A stretch of 64,000 bases of DNA from Pseudomonas putida (GCF_002906855.1 NZ_MINI01000028.1:1178001-1242000), one strand, 5' to 3'; counted from the stretch's first letter, positions 51,425-60,928 are shown. The notes: a model not told the origin generated them from the letters alone. Program-made: numbers and translations.

Positions 51425-51620
51425 TGGGATACAGCAAATAGTTTCTACCTTTTGCCAACTGATACACGATGTGAGCGAGCTTGTTTCAACCCGTTCCAGT
51501 TGCGGATTCTGCCGTAGCCCAATTGGGCAAGGTTTGTATCTAGATAACTTTTGGAACACTCCCGCCTGCCAACCGGTCCCAACCTGTGTACCCCTTCGTC
51601 CACAGCAGGAGACCCTCTCC

Positions 51621-52016
51621 ATGAGCAGCACCTACGACTGGGACCTGATCGAGCGTTTGCTGCACGAGGTGCAGAACGGCGCCGGTCACAGCTTCACGCC
51701 ACGCCCCTATGCCGAGCAGCACGCTGCGGCGCTGGCCGCCAAGGGCCAACCGGTGGGTGATCTGGACCACCTGAAAACCCGTGCCTGCGAGTACGAAAAG
51801 CTGCTGTTCGAGCGCGGCTTTATCGAGAGCCGTGAGCAGGAGGAGGGCGGCAACGGCGAGAACTTCGTGCTCACCGAGCGCGGTTCGCGTTTGCTCAGCC
51901 TGATCGACAGCAGTATCCCTGGCTTCGAACACCCGCGTCAGGTGCTCGATGAGCAGGAGGATGGGCTGGACGAAACCACCTTCGAGCAGGTTTCGGCCAA
52001 GGCACAGATCGCTTGA
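51621..52016 (+). CDS. Hypothetical protein, possibly DUF2513-like winged helix
   Basis: A 131-residue acidic soluble protein. The start MSSTYDWDLIERLLHEVQNG and the later ENFVLTERGSRLLSLID resemble DUF2513 or other winged-helix regulators, in which the last motif is the wing and final helix. The resemblance is weak and by eye. AGGAG lies 10 bp before the ATG. Its neighbour downstream is a DMT exporter 106 bp away. Confidence 0.6.
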   Translation: MSSTYDWDLIERLLHEVQNGAGHSFTPRPYAEQHAAALAAKGQPVGDLDHLKTRACEYEKLLFERGFIESREQEEGGNGENFVLTERGSRLLSLIDSSIPGFEHPRQVLDEQEDGLDETTFEQVSAKAQIA

Positions 52017-52122
52017 GGTCGTTTTGAGGCTGGCAAGGGCAGGCCAGGAAACCCGATAATCGGTATTCCTTGACCACTGCCGAGCCCTTGCCGATGCCCT
52101 CGACCACCCAAAAGGCCCGCCC

Positions 52123-53049
52123 ATGAGCGCGGCCCGCAAGAACCCCGACGCCTTTGCCTTCCAGGTGATGCTGGGCCTGTGCCTGATCTGGGGCTGCCAG
52201 CAAGTGCTGATCAAGACGGCGGCGGTGGATATTGCGCCGGTGATGCAGGCCGCCCTGCGCAATTGCATCGCCGCTGTGCTGGTGGGGTTGATGATCTGCT
52301 GGCGCGGCGGCTGGGAACAGGTGGGCAACACCTGGCGGGCTGGGCTCGTGGCCGGCGGGTTGTTCGGGCTGGAGTTCCTGTTCATTGCCGAGGGCCTGAA
52401 GCTGACCTCGGCGGCGCACATGTCGGTGTTCCTCTACACGGCACCGGTGTTCACTGCACTTGGCTTGCACTTCATGCTCCCCAGCGAGCGGCTGCGGTTG
52501 CTGCAGTGGCTGGGGATCTTGCTGGCCTTTGCCGGGATCGCGATGGCATTCGCGGGGGGCATGTCGTTCGCCGAGATGGATGGGCGCATGCTGCTGGGCG
52601 ATGCCTTCGGCGTGCTCGCCGGGCTGGCCTGGGGCGCGACCACGGTGGTGGTACGTGGCTCGCGCCTTTCGGAGGCACCCGCCACCTTGACCTTGTTCTA
52701 CCAGTTGGCGGTGGGCTTTGGCGGCTTGCTGCTGATTGCCCTGGTCAGTGGGCAGATCGGCGATGTGACCTTGACGCCGCTGGCGGTGGGCAGCGTGCTG
52801 TTCCAGGGGATCGTGGTGTCGTTCGTCAGCTACCTGACCTGGTTCTGGTTGTTGCGCAAGTACCTGGCCTCCAACCTGGCGGTGTTTTCGTTCATCACAC
52901 CGTTGTTTGGCGTGACCTTTGGCGTAGTCCTGCTGGGCGAGCCGTTGAGTGCGAACTTCGTATTGGGGGCGTTGATGGTGCTGCTGGGGGTAATCCTGGT
53001 GAGTGCCGAGCCTTGGGTGAAACAGCAACTGCGCAAGTTTGTGGGTTAA
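52123..53049 (+). CDS. EamA/DMT-family transporter
   Basis: A 308-residue, ten-helix exporter with two EamA units (LCLIWGCQQVLIKTAAVDIAPV at the start, FITPLFGVTFGVVLLGEPLS near the end). Substrate unknown. AAGG lies 8 bp before the ATG. It converges with the MFS gene so closely that the two stop codons share four bases (53046-53049). Confidence 0.87.
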   Translation: MSAARKNPDAFAFQVMLGLCLIWGCQQVLIKTAAVDIAPVMQAALRNCIAAVLVGLMICWRGGWEQVGNTWRAGLVAGGLFGLEFLFIAEGLKLTSAAHMSVFLYTAPVFTALGLHFMLPSERLRLLQWLGILLAFAGIAMAFAGGMSFAEMDGRMLLGDAFGVLAGLAWGATTVVVRGSRLSEAPATLTLFYQLAVGFGGLLLIALVSGQIGDVTLTPLAVGSVLFQGIVVSFVSYLTWFWLLRKYLASNLAVFSFITPLFGVTFGVVLLGEPLSANFVLGALMVLLGVILVSAEPWVKQQLRKFVG

Positions 53050-54215
53050 GCGGCGCTCTGCGGCTCAGCCCGGCAACCGTGCAGGCTGCGTCCACGGCTC
53101 AGCACCAGCACGCCCGCCACCCCCAGGCCCGCTGCAGCCAGCACCAGCGCCGGCTGCAAACTCCCGCTGTAGTGGTTGCTCAGCGCCGCCAGCAGTGGGC
53201 CGCTCAACTGCCCCAGGGCAAAGCATGCGGTCAGCAGCCCGGCATTACGCTGCGTGGCATGCGGCGCCAGTTCCCGCGAGCGCTGCATCACCAGCTGCAT
53301 GCACGCCAGGAAGGGCCCGCCGCACAGCACCACGCCCAGGGCCAGGCCAACGCCACCACCCATCAGGCAGGCCAGCACCCCCAACCCTTGCAACCACAGG
53401 GTGACCGTCAGCCAGGCCGAAGTACGGCCTGCCCGGCGCAGGCTCACCAGTACCACACCCAGCGCCGCCGCGAGGCCGAACGCTGGCCAGAACAGGTCGG
53501 CCATCCAGTTGCCGCGAAACTGCTGGTTGGCCATCTGCGACAGGAAGGTAGCCGGCAGGATGTAGCCCACACCGTACAGGGCATAGACCAGGCCCAGGCG
53601 ACCAATGCCGACGCTACGGCTCGGGCCCTGCTGCGAGGTGGCGGGCGCCACGGCAGGTTGGGCGCGAGGCAGCCAAGGGCGCACGGCCAGCAGCATGACC
53701 AGCGCTGCAACGGCATAGACCAGCCAGAGTGCCGCCGAGCCAAGCCCCAACAGATGCGCAGCTAACGCCAGCAAACCCGTCAGCGCGATACCCAGCCCAG
53801 GCCCGGCGAACACCAGCGCCCCAAGGCGCTGGCGGTTGTCGGCATTGGCCACTTGCTGGCTGAGGCTGGTGATCATCACCAGCACCCAGGCACTGGCCAC
53901 GCCGGTCCCGAAGCGCAGCAGCAAATGGCTCCAGAAGCCGTCCGCAACCCAGGAGGCCAAGGTCAGCAGCACGCACAACCACAGGCCACCGTGCAGGCGC
54001 AGTTTCACCTGGTTCGGCCGACGGGCGTACATGGCGTCCAAGGCGCCGAGGAAGTAGCCCAGGTAGTTGGCTGCCGCCACCAGCCCGGCGGCGGTCAGGT
54101 CGAACTGGCCTTCGGCGATGAGTTGCGGCAGTTGTGGGGTGAGGGCGAAGCGGCCAATGCCCATGGCCATCATCAGGGCCACGGCGCTGGCCAGCAGTTG
54201 TGCGAACGGCGACAT
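53046..54215 (-). CDS. YbfB/YjiJ-family MFS transporter
   Basis: A 389-residue protein with twelve predicted membrane helices. The N-terminal GIGRFALTPQLPQLI and NYLGYFLGAL motifs are diagnostic of the YbfB/YjiJ family. It probably exports a small molecule. AGGAGAG precedes the ATG. It is divergent from a LysR gene, with a palindromic operator between them. Confidence 0.88.
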   Translation of the reverse strand: MSPFAQLLASAVALMMAMGIGRFALTPQLPQLIAEGQFDLTAAGLVAAANYLGYFLGALDAMYARRPNQVKLRLHGGLWLCVLLTLASWVADGFWSHLLLRFGTGVASAWVLVMITSLSQQVANADNRQRLGALVFAGPGLGIALTGLLALAAHLLGLGSAALWLVYAVAALVMLLAVRPWLPRAQPAVAPATSQQGPSRSVGIGRLGLVYALYGVGYILPATFLSQMANQQFRGNWMADLFWPAFGLAAALGVVLVSLRRAGRTSAWLTVTLWLQGLGVLACLMGGGVGLALGVVLCGGPFLACMQLVMQRSRELAPHATQRNAGLLTACFALGQLSGPLLAALSNHYSGSLQPALVLAAAGLGVAGVLVLSRGRSLHGCRAEPQSAA

Positions 54216-54270
54216 GAGGACTCTCCTGCGCGAATCAATGCGATGGATGGCAGGTTAGGTCGAGTTGACT

Positions 54271-54285
54271 TTCAATAAAATTGAA
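54271..54285. promoter_or_regulatory. Probable LysR operator
   Basis: TTCAAT-AAA-ATTGAA is a perfect 15-bp palindrome containing the T-N11-A LysR motif. It lies in the 106-bp gap between the MFS gene and the LysR gene, 37 bp before the LysR start. Confidence 0.65.
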
Positions 54286-54321
54286 TAATGATGATCAAGT
54301 TGTTCTGTTTTGGAGAATGTC

Positions 54322-55215
54322 ATGGAGTTCAGCCAACTGCGCATCTTCCAGGCCGTGGCCGAGGAAGGTTCGGTAACCCGCGCCGCCGAGCGCCTGCACC
54401 GGGTGCCGTCGAACCTGTCGACGCGCCTGCGCCAGCTCGAAGAGCAACTGGGGGTGGAACTGTTCCTGCGTGAACGCCAGCGCCTGCAACTGTCGCCCGC
54501 CGGCAAGGTGCTGCTGGATTACGCCAATCGCCTGGCGGCGCTGCGTGATGAAGCCGTTGCGGCGGTGCAAGGCGGTCAGCCGGCCGGCGATTTCGTGCTG
54601 GGCACCATGTACAGCACTGCCGCCATCCACTTGCCGGGGCTGTTGGCGCGCTACCACCAGCAATACCCGGCGGTGAACCTGCAGGTACAGGCCGCTCCAA
54701 GCGGCGACCTGCTTGAAGGCCTGCTCAGCCATCGTCTGGATGCGGCACTGGTGGACGGCCCGCCAAGCCTGGCCGGGCTGGATGGTGTGCCGCTGTGCGA
54801 TGAAGTGCTGGTACTGATTACCAGCCCGGAACACCCGAGGGTGCGCAGTGCCAAGGACGTGGCGGGCAAGGCAGTGTTCACTTTCCGCCAGGGCTGTTCC
54901 TACCGGATGCGGCTGGAGGCCTGGTATGCCCATGACCACACGCCGATGGGGCGGGTGATGGAAATCGAGTCGTACCAGAGCATGCTGGCCTGTGTGATCG
55001 CTGGGGCGGGGGTGGCCTTGATGGCGCAATCCATGCTCGACAGCCTGCCCGGGCGTGATCGGGTTCGCGCCCATCGCCTGCAGTCGCCCTTCGATCACGC
55101 GCAAACCTGGTTGATGTGGCGCCAGGGCATGCACGGGGCGAATTTGCAGGCCTGGATCGACTTGCAACAAAGCGAAACGATTAACCAGTCGTCGGAATGC
55201 GCCGTTTCCGCTTGA
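54322..55215 (+). CDS. LysR-family transcriptional regulator
   Basis: A 297-residue regulator. The winged helix reads MEFSQLRIFQAVAEEGSVTRAAERLHRVPSNLSTRL, followed by a type 2 periplasmic-binding domain with QSMLACVIAGAGVALM near residue 217. ATG 54322 follows GGAGA by 6 bp. It probably controls the divergent MFS exporter. Confidence 0.92.
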   Translation: MEFSQLRIFQAVAEEGSVTRAAERLHRVPSNLSTRLRQLEEQLGVELFLRERQRLQLSPAGKVLLDYANRLAALRDEAVAAVQGGQPAGDFVLGTMYSTAAIHLPGLLARYHQQYPAVNLQVQAAPSGDLLEGLLSHRLDAALVDGPPSLAGLDGVPLCDEVLVLITSPEHPRVRSAKDVAGKAVFTFRQGCSYRMRLEAWYAHDHTPMGRVMEIESYQSMLACVIAGAGVALMAQSMLDSLPGRDRVRAHRLQSPFDHAQTWLMWRQGMHGANLQAWIDLQQSETINQSSECAVSA

Positions 55216-55339
55216 TCCGCGTCAAACTAGCCCATATCTGTAGGAACAAGAGCATGCGTAGTACAGGACATCGGACTATGATCTGTATGAAACATCGCAG
55301 GATTGAATTGCCGTGAGGCTGACCCGTCAAGGGGGCATT

Positions 55340-55468
55340 ATGAAAAACCAAATGTTCAACTGGCTCCACGACCTGGCCGTCGCTTTGGGGCTGATTCCAC
55401 CACCCTTGCAGCCGGTGCCGATCCCGACTGATGAAGAGCAGCGCCAGCGCCAGCCGCGTCGTCGCTGA
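55340..55468 (+). CDS. Small ORF, 42 residues (conserved-looking)
   Basis: AAGGGGG lies 6 bp before an ATG that opens MKNQMFNWLHDLAVALGLIPPPLQP... and ends in QPRRR. It has an amphipathic helix, a PPP turn and a basic tail. A strong terminator follows 5 bp after its stop. The good ribosome-binding site and terminator suggest a real gene. It lies between the LysR and symporter genes, where P. aeruginosa also has small hypothetical genes by memory. Function unknown. Confidence 0.6.
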   Translation: MKNQMFNWLHDLAVALGLIPPPLQPVPIPTDEEQRQRQPRRR

Positions 55469-55473
55469 AACGC

Positions 55474-55510
55474 AAAAGGCCGCAGCATCTGTCAGATGCT
55501 GCGGCCTTTT
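55474..55510. terminator. Bidirectional rho-independent terminator
   Basis: A perfect 17-bp stem: AAAAGGCCGCAGCATCT (55474-55490), loop GTC, and its complement (55494-55510) ending in TTTT and followed by TG. It serves the 42-residue ORF and, on the other strand, the symporter gene. Confidence 0.92.
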
Positions 55511-55532
55511 TGTTTCTGCTATTGTGGCCTGA

Positions 55533-56912
55533 TCAGGCCAGCTTCACTTCACCCACCGGCTTGCGCGACAGCACGCTCACCAGCACGAAGCTCACCAGGC
55601 CAACCGCCAGGCTGTAGTAGATCGGCGTGTTGGCATCCAGCCCGTCCTTGAACATGAAGAACAGTGCGGTGGCAAAGCCCAGCGACATGCTGGCAATGGC
55701 GCCTGCGGTGGTGGCGCGCTTCCAGAAGATCGCACCGATCAGCGGGATCAGCATGCCGCCAACCAGCAGGTTGTAGGCCAGGGTCAGGGCACTGATCACA
55801 TCGTTCACCGCCAAGGCGATGCCCAGTACCGCCAGGCCGGTGATCAGGGTGAACAGGCGGCTGACGCCCAGGCTCGACTGCTTGCCGCCACGCAGCTTGG
55901 GCAGCAGGTCTTCGGTCAGGGTGGTCGAGGCCGCCAGCAGGCCGGCACTGGCAGTCGACATCATGGCCGCCAGGGCTGCCGCCATCAGCAGGCCACGAAT
56001 GCCTTCCGGCAGCTGGCCTTTGATCATCTCGGCAAAGGCATTGTTCGGGTTGGCCAGGTCCGGCATCAGTACATGGGCGGACATGCCGATCAGGGCGCAC
56101 GCCAGGCCGTACAGGACGCAGTACACACCTGCGGTGGTGCCGGCGCGCTGGCAGACTTTTTCGTCACGGGCGGTGAATACCCGCTGCCAGATGTCCTGAC
56201 CGATCAGGATGCCGAAGAAGTAGATCAGGAAGTAGGTGATGATGGTGTCCCAGCCGATGGTGGTCCAGCTGAAGCTGGCCGCCGGCAGCTTGGCTACCAA
56301 GGTGTCCCAGCCACCGGCCTTGTACAGGCACACCGGCAGCAGGATGAACATCAGGCCAACGGTCTTGATGACGAACTGGACAATGTCGGTGAGGGTCAGC
56401 GACCACATGCCGCCGATGGTCGAGTAAACCACCACCACACCGCCGCCGAGCAGCAGCGACGCCCAGAACGGCAGGTCGAGCAGCACTTGCAGGACGGTGG
56501 CCATGGCCAGGGTCGATGTCACGCCGATCATCAGCGCATAGGCCAGCATGATGGCCGCGCTGGCCTGGCGGGCCATCGGGTTGTAACGACGTTCCAGCAC
56601 CTGGGTGACGGTGAAGATCTTCAGGCGCAGCAGCGGTTTGGCGAGGAACAGGTTGAGGGCGATGATGCCCAGGCCCAGGGCGGCACAGAGCCAGAAACCG
56701 GAGATGCCGTGGACGTAGCCCAGGCGTACGGTGCCGACGGTGGAGGCGCCGCCGAGCACGGTGGTGGCCATGGTGCCCATGTACAGGGTCGGGCCGAGGT
56801 TGCGCCCGGCCACCAGGTAGTCTTCCTGAGTTTTCGCGCGCCGCATGCCATACCAGCCCAGCCCTAGCATGCCGACGGTATAGATCATTACAACAATGAT
56901 GTCCAAGGCCAT
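55533..56912 (-). CDS. Sodium:solute symporter (SSS family)
   Basis: A 459-residue protein with about thirteen membrane helices and the SSS signature around GWYGMRRAKTQEDYLVAGRNLGP and GGMWSLTLTDIVQFVIK. In Pseudomonas this gene sits beside guanidinobutyrase, so 4-guanidinobutyrate or a related guanidino compound is a plausible substrate (inference). ATG 56912 follows GGGAG by 8 bp. It lies 140 bp after the gbuA stop on the same strand and ends at a strong bidirectional terminator. Confidence 0.88.
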   Translation of the reverse strand: MALDIIVVMIYTVGMLGLGWYGMRRAKTQEDYLVAGRNLGPTLYMGTMATTVLGGASTVGTVRLGYVHGISGFWLCAALGLGIIALNLFLAKPLLRLKIFTVTQVLERRYNPMARQASAAIMLAYALMIGVTSTLAMATVLQVLLDLPFWASLLLGGGVVVVYSTIGGMWSLTLTDIVQFVIKTVGLMFILLPVCLYKAGGWDTLVAKLPAASFSWTTIGWDTIITYFLIYFFGILIGQDIWQRVFTARDEKVCQRAGTTAGVYCVLYGLACALIGMSAHVLMPDLANPNNAFAEMIKGQLPEGIRGLLMAAALAAMMSTASAGLLAASTTLTEDLLPKLRGGKQSSLGVSRLFTLITGLAVLGIALAVNDVISALTLAYNLLVGGMLIPLIGAIFWKRATTAGAIASMSLGFATALFFMFKDGLDANTPIYYSLAVGLVSFVLVSVLSRKPVGEVKLA

Positions 56913-57052
56913 TGGGGGTCTCCCGATTATCTTTATTATGGCGAGATCGACCGCGCAGGCGTGTTCACGGCGCCCGGCGGTCTTGTCTTGTGTTGGCGGG
57001 CCTCTATGGCCCTCCCTCATGGCTCCTGCCGGGGTACTTCAGGCAATGCTGA

Positions 57053-58003
57053 TCAGCGACGCACGACGCCCGGTAGCACGCAGAGCATCTCGAACAGCAG
57101 GTTGGCGCCTAGCAGCGAGGTGTTGCCGGTGGTGTCGTAAGGCGGGGAGACTTCAACCAGGTCACAGCCGATCAGGTCCAGGCCGTGGCAGCCGCGAATG
57201 ATCTCCATCGCCTGGATGGTGGTCAAGCCGCCAATTTCCGGGGTGCCGGTGCCTGGGGCCCAGGCCGGGTCGATGCCGTCGATGTCGAACGACAGGTACA
57301 CTGGGCCACCACCGACTTTTTCGCGCACTTCTGCCATCAGCGGTTCCAGCGACTTGTGCCAGCACTCTTCGGCCTGCACCACGCGAAAGCCCTGGCGGCG
57401 GCTCCAGTTGAAGTCGTCGGCGGTATAACCCTGGGCGCGCAGGCCGATCTGCACCACGCGGTCGCAATCGAGCAGGCCTTCTTCCACGGCGCGGCGGAAA
57501 GTGGTGCCGTGGGCGATCTTTTCGCCGAACATGTGGTCGTTGACGTCGGCGTGGGCATCGATGTGCACCAGGCCGATCTTGCCGTGCTTCTTGTGCAGGG
57601 CACGCAGGATCGGCAGGGTGATGGTGTGGTCGCCACCCAGAGTCATCGGGATGACATTGTGCTCGACGATCTCGTCGTAGGCTTCTTCGATGATGCGCAC
57701 GGCGTCGAGCAGGTTGAAGGTGTTGATCGCCACGTCACCGATGTCGGCCACCGACAGCGAGTCAAACGGGGCGGCGCCGGTGGCCATGTTGTACGGGCGG
57801 ATCATCACCGATTCGGCGCGGATCTGGCGCGGGCCGAAACGGGTGCCGGAGCGCAGCGAGGTGCCGATGTCCAGCGGTACGCCGATGAACGCGGCGTCCA
57901 GGCCTTGGGCGCTTTGCAGGTGGGGGAGACGGAGCATGGTGGCGATGCCGCCGAAACGCGGCATTTCGTTGCCGCCCAGTGGTTGGTGGAGAACTTTGTC
58001 CAC
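57053..58003 (-). CDS. gbuA: Guanidinobutyrase (ureohydrolase)
   Basis: A 316-residue member of the agmatinase/arginase family that hydrolyses 4-guanidinobutyrate to 4-aminobutyrate and urea, part of arginine degradation by the transaminase/oxidase route. The binuclear manganese motifs are intact: GGDHT, DAHADVND and SFDIDGIDPA. The start is GTG 58003 with GAGG 7 bp upstream; ATG 58015 would place the start inside that ribosome-binding region. The divergent LysR and the symporter match the gbu locus of P. aeruginosa. Confidence 0.92.
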   Translation of the reverse strand: MDKVLHQPLGGNEMPRFGGIATMLRLPHLQSAQGLDAAFIGVPLDIGTSLRSGTRFGPRQIRAESVMIRPYNMATGAAPFDSLSVADIGDVAINTFNLLDAVRIIEEAYDEIVEHNVIPMTLGGDHTITLPILRALHKKHGKIGLVHIDAHADVNDHMFGEKIAHGTTFRRAVEEGLLDCDRVVQIGLRAQGYTADDFNWSRRQGFRVVQAEECWHKSLEPLMAEVREKVGGGPVYLSFDIDGIDPAWAPGTGTPEIGGLTTIQAMEIIRGCHGLDLIGCDLVEVSPPYDTTGNTSLLGANLLFEMLCVLPGVVRR

Positions 58004-58153
58004 GGTGGGCCTCATCAGTCGGTCGATTGTTTTGTTTGTTCGAACCTGTGCCGCCGCACGCCTTTAAAGTCTGGATCGCTGGCGGGCAGGGACATTTCGG
58101 CCAAGTCTGCGCAAGGTAGTGCGTGGGAAGAATCGCTACCGGCAAATACTTAC

Positions 58154-58169
58154 TTCAGGAATTTCTGAA
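58154..58169. promoter_or_regulatory. Candidate GbuR operator
   Basis: TTCAG-GAATTT-CTGAA is an inverted repeat with LysR-like T-N-A symmetry in the gap between the divergent gbuA and gbuR genes, 58 bp before the gbuR start. Confidence 0.5.
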
Positions 58170-58227
58170 CTAAAGGCCGCAGGAGCGGTTAGACTGCGCG
58201 CAAATACCCCTGCGGACTCGTTGCACG

Positions 58228-59121
58228 ATGGCCTCGACCTTGCCCGACCTGAAACTGCTGCGCATCTTCGTCAGCGTGGTGCGCCACCAGGGGTTCGCCA
58301 ATGCCCAGCGCGAGCTCAACCTGTCGACCTCGGCAATCAGTACCTACATGAGCCAGCTCGAAGGCGCCTTGGGTATCGTCTTGTGCCATCGCGGTCGCGG
58401 TGGCTTCAGCCTGACCAGCAAGGGCGAGCTGTTTCACCAGGAGACGCTGCGCCTGCTGGCCGAGCTGGATGGCTTTGAACAGTATGCCGCAGCGCTCAAG
58501 GGTGAATTGCGCGGCACCCTCAACCTCGGTGTGATCGACTCCACCGTTGGTGATCAGGCGCTGCCTTTGGCCGAGGCCATTGGGGCCTATAGCCAGGAGC
58601 ACCCGGCAGTGCACCTGCATCTGTCGGTGTCCAGCCCCTACGAGCTGCAGCTTGGTGTGCAGGACAACCGTCTGGACCTGGCCATTGGTGCGTTTTCCTC
58701 GCGCATGAGTGGCTTGCTTTATCAGCCGCTGTACCGCGAGCAGCATTGGTTGTATTGCAGTAGCCGCCACCCATTGTTCGCCGAGCGGCGCATCCCCGAG
58801 CAGGTTGTGACCCAGCAACGCATGGTGGGGCGGGGCTACTGGAGCCAGGCCGAATTGGCCAGGCATGGCTTCAAGCACAGTGCGGCCACGGTGGAAAGCA
58901 TGGAGGCGCAACTGATCCTGATTCTCTCGGGCGCCTACATTGGCTACCTGCCCGAGCACTACGCCCAGGCTTGGGTCGACAAGGGTGACCTCAGGGTGCT
59001 ATCGCCGGCCACCTTCGGTTATCAGGCGCCCTTCTCGCTGATCATCCGCAGGGGGCGTAGTCGTGAGCCGCTGATTCAAACATTCCGAGACCTGCTCAAG
59101 AGCCAGTTGAATGTCGGTTGA
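58228..59121 (+). CDS. gbuR: LysR-family regulator of the gbu locus
   Basis: A 297-residue regulator with an N-terminal winged helix (LKLLRIFVSVVRHQGFANAQRELNLSTSAIST) and a ligand-binding domain. By position, divergent from gbuA, it matches GbuR, which activates guanidinobutyrase in response to 4-guanidinobutyrate. The ribosome-binding site is weak. Confidence 0.85.
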   Translation: MASTLPDLKLLRIFVSVVRHQGFANAQRELNLSTSAISTYMSQLEGALGIVLCHRGRGGFSLTSKGELFHQETLRLLAELDGFEQYAAALKGELRGTLNLGVIDSTVGDQALPLAEAIGAYSQEHPAVHLHLSVSSPYELQLGVQDNRLDLAIGAFSSRMSGLLYQPLYREQHWLYCSSRHPLFAERRIPEQVVTQQRMVGRGYWSQAELARHGFKHSAATVESMEAQLILILSGAYIGYLPEHYAQAWVDKGDLRVLSPATFGYQAPFSLIIRRGRSREPLIQTFRDLLKSQLNVG

Positions 59122-59135
59122 AGGGTAAAATTTCG

Positions 59136-59160
59136 TAGGACAATCCGACTGAATGTCCTA
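59136..59160. promoter_or_regulatory. Inverted repeat overlapping the aer promoter
   Basis: TAGGACA (59136-59142) and TGTCCTA (59154-59160) form a perfect 7-bp inverted repeat with an 11-bp spacer. Its right arm runs into the -35 TAAA of the FliA-type promoter. The cognate regulator is unknown. Confidence 0.55.
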
Positions 59161-59185
59161 AATAAATTTTCAAAATAGCCGCTAA
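59159..59185 (+). promoter_or_regulatory. FliA (sigma-28) type promoter of the chemoreceptor gene
   Basis: TAAA (59159-59162), 15 bp, then GCCGCTAA (59178-59185). The sigma-28 consensus is TAAA-N15-GCCGATAA, so there is one mismatch. It lies 70 bp before the receptor start codon. Confidence 0.75.
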
Positions 59186-59254
59186 CTTCCCCACGCTCTG
59201 CTAGATATTTAGTTGCGCTGCCCCCTCATATCCCTCTTCGAAGGACCGTTCAAG

Positions 59255-60820
59255 ATGCGCATGAACTTGCCCGTCACTGAGCACGAAAGAACTTTTACCC
59301 GCGAGCAGCGCCTGATCTCCACCACGGACCTCGATAGCCGCATCACCTACTGCAACGACGCTTTCGTCGCGATCAGCGGTTTTACCTACGACGAACTGGT
59401 CGGCCAGACGCACAACCTGGTGCGTCACCCAGACATGCCCCCCGCCGTATTCGGCCATATGTGGGAGACCATCAAGCAAGGCAAACCCTGGATGGGAGTG
59501 GTCAAGAACCGCGCCAAGAACGGCGATCACTATTGGGTGAGCGCCTATGTCACGGCGATCTACGAGAACGGCCGCATCAGTGGCTACGAGTCGGTGCGTT
59601 CGGTACCGACCCGCGAGCAGATCCGCCGTGCCGAAGCCCTGTACGCACGGCTGCGCGCAGGCAAGTCGCCGACGCCCTGGGCAGCCCGGTTCGGGCACGG
59701 CCTGGCCGGCGGCGGGCCACTGATCGGCGCTGGCCTGCTGTCGGCGGCCGGCTACCTCTGGTTGCCACCTTATCTGGCGCTGGGTGTGCTGATGACCAGC
59801 TTGCTGGTGGCCTGGTACCTGATCGAACGTCAGCAAGACCAACCGATTCGTCGCACGCTTGCTGAACACCCGAAGGCGTTCACCAGCCCCCTGGTGGCTC
59901 TGACCTACAGTGATAACCCTGGCCTGATGGGCCAGCTCGACCTCGCCATCATCAGTGAAGAAGCGCGCCTGCAAACCGCGCTTACCCGCCTGGTGGATGC
60001 TGGCGTTGGAGTAAAGTCTCGCGCCGCGCAATCGGCGGACCTGTCCGATGCCCAGGCACAGATGCTCGACCGTCAGCGCAGCGAGACCGACCAGTCGGCC
60101 ACGGCCATCGCGCAGATGGCCGCGACCATCCAGGAGGTCACTCATAACGTACAAAGCACCGCCCATGCTGCGGGTGACGCCGACCAACTGGCCCAGCACG
60201 GCAGCGAGCTGGCACAGCAGAGCCTGAAGGCCATGGGCAGCATGAGCGAGGCGGTCAGCGACATCGGCCAGGCGGTGAATGCCCTGGCCGAGCAGACCCA
60301 GTCGATCGGCAGTGTGGTCGATGTGATCACTTCGATTGCCGAGCAGACCAACCTGCTGGCGCTCAACGCCGCTATCGAGGCGGCCCGGGCCGGCGAACAG
60401 GGCAGGGGCTTTGCCGTGGTCGCCGACGAGGTGCGGTCGCTGGCTCAGCGCACACGCTCTTCCACCGACGAGATCCACCAGATCATCGCCTCGCTGCGTG
60501 CCGGCGCCGAGCGGGCGGTGAGCACCGCCAGCCGCGGCGAGCAGATTTCGCGGGACAGCGTGCATAGTGTCGAGGCGGTGCAGGCGGCGTTGGCCGGGAT
60601 CGCCCAGGCGGTCAGCCGCATTACTGGCATGAGCCAGCAGATGGCCACGGCGTCGGAGCAACAGAGCCATGTGGCCGAGGACATCAACCAGCAGATCGTG
60701 CGGATTGCCCAGCTGTGCGACCAGAGCGCAGGGCAGGCCAAGCAGGGGGCCGAGATCAGCCAGGACCTAGAACGCATGGCCGAGTACCTGCATAGCCTGG
60801 CGGAACGGTTTAACCGATAG
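59255..60820 (+). CDS. aer: Aer-like PAS-domain chemoreceptor
   Basis: A 521-residue methyl-accepting-type protein. The PAS domain spans about residues 10-120 ([31 protein letters not shown]), as in FAD-binding Aer. Two hydrophobic segments follow at about 150-190. The signalling tip has the invariant [19 protein letters not shown] and [17 protein letters not shown]. It would report oxygen or redox state to the chemotaxis kinase. P. putida has three Aer paralogues; context suggests the one near gbuA. ATG 59255 follows AAGGA at 11 bp. Confidence 0.9.
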   Translation: MRMNLPVTEHERTFTREQRLISTTDLDSRITYCNDAFVAISGFTYDELVGQTHNLVRHPDMPPAVFGHMWETIKQGKPWMGVVKNRAKNGDHYWVSAYVTAIYENGRISGYESVRSVPTREQIRRAEALYARLRAGKSPTPWAARFGHGLAGGGPLIGAGLLSAAGYLWLPPYLALGVLMTSLLVAWYLIERQQDQPIRRTLAEHPKAFTSPLVALTYSDNPGLMGQLDLAIISEEARLQTALTRLVDAGVGVKSRAAQSADLSDAQAQMLDRQRSETDQSATAIAQMAATIQEVTHNVQSTAHAAGDADQLAQHGSELAQQSLKAMGSMSEAVSDIGQAVNALAEQTQSIGSVVDVITSIAEQTNLLALNAAIEAARAGEQGRGFAVVADEVRSLAQRTRSSTDEIHQIIASLRAGAERAVSTASRGEQISRDSVHSVEAVQAALAGIAQAVSRITGMSQQMATASEQQSHVAEDINQQIVRIAQLCDQSAGQAKQGAEISQDLERMAEYLHSLAERFNR

Positions 60821-60833
60821 ATTCACGTTTGCA

Positions 60834-60928
60834 GGCCCATTCGCGGGGCAAGCCCGCTTCTACAGGCACCTCACATGGCTTGGATAATGTGCAACCCCTG
60901 TAGGAGCGGGCTTGACCCGCGAATGGCC
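60834..60928. repeat. REP pair (BIME)
   Basis: Arms 60834-60866 and 60897-60928 are inverted REP units (GGCCCATTCGCGGGGCAAGC... against its complement, a few mismatches). They follow the chemoreceptor gene. Confidence 0.85.
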
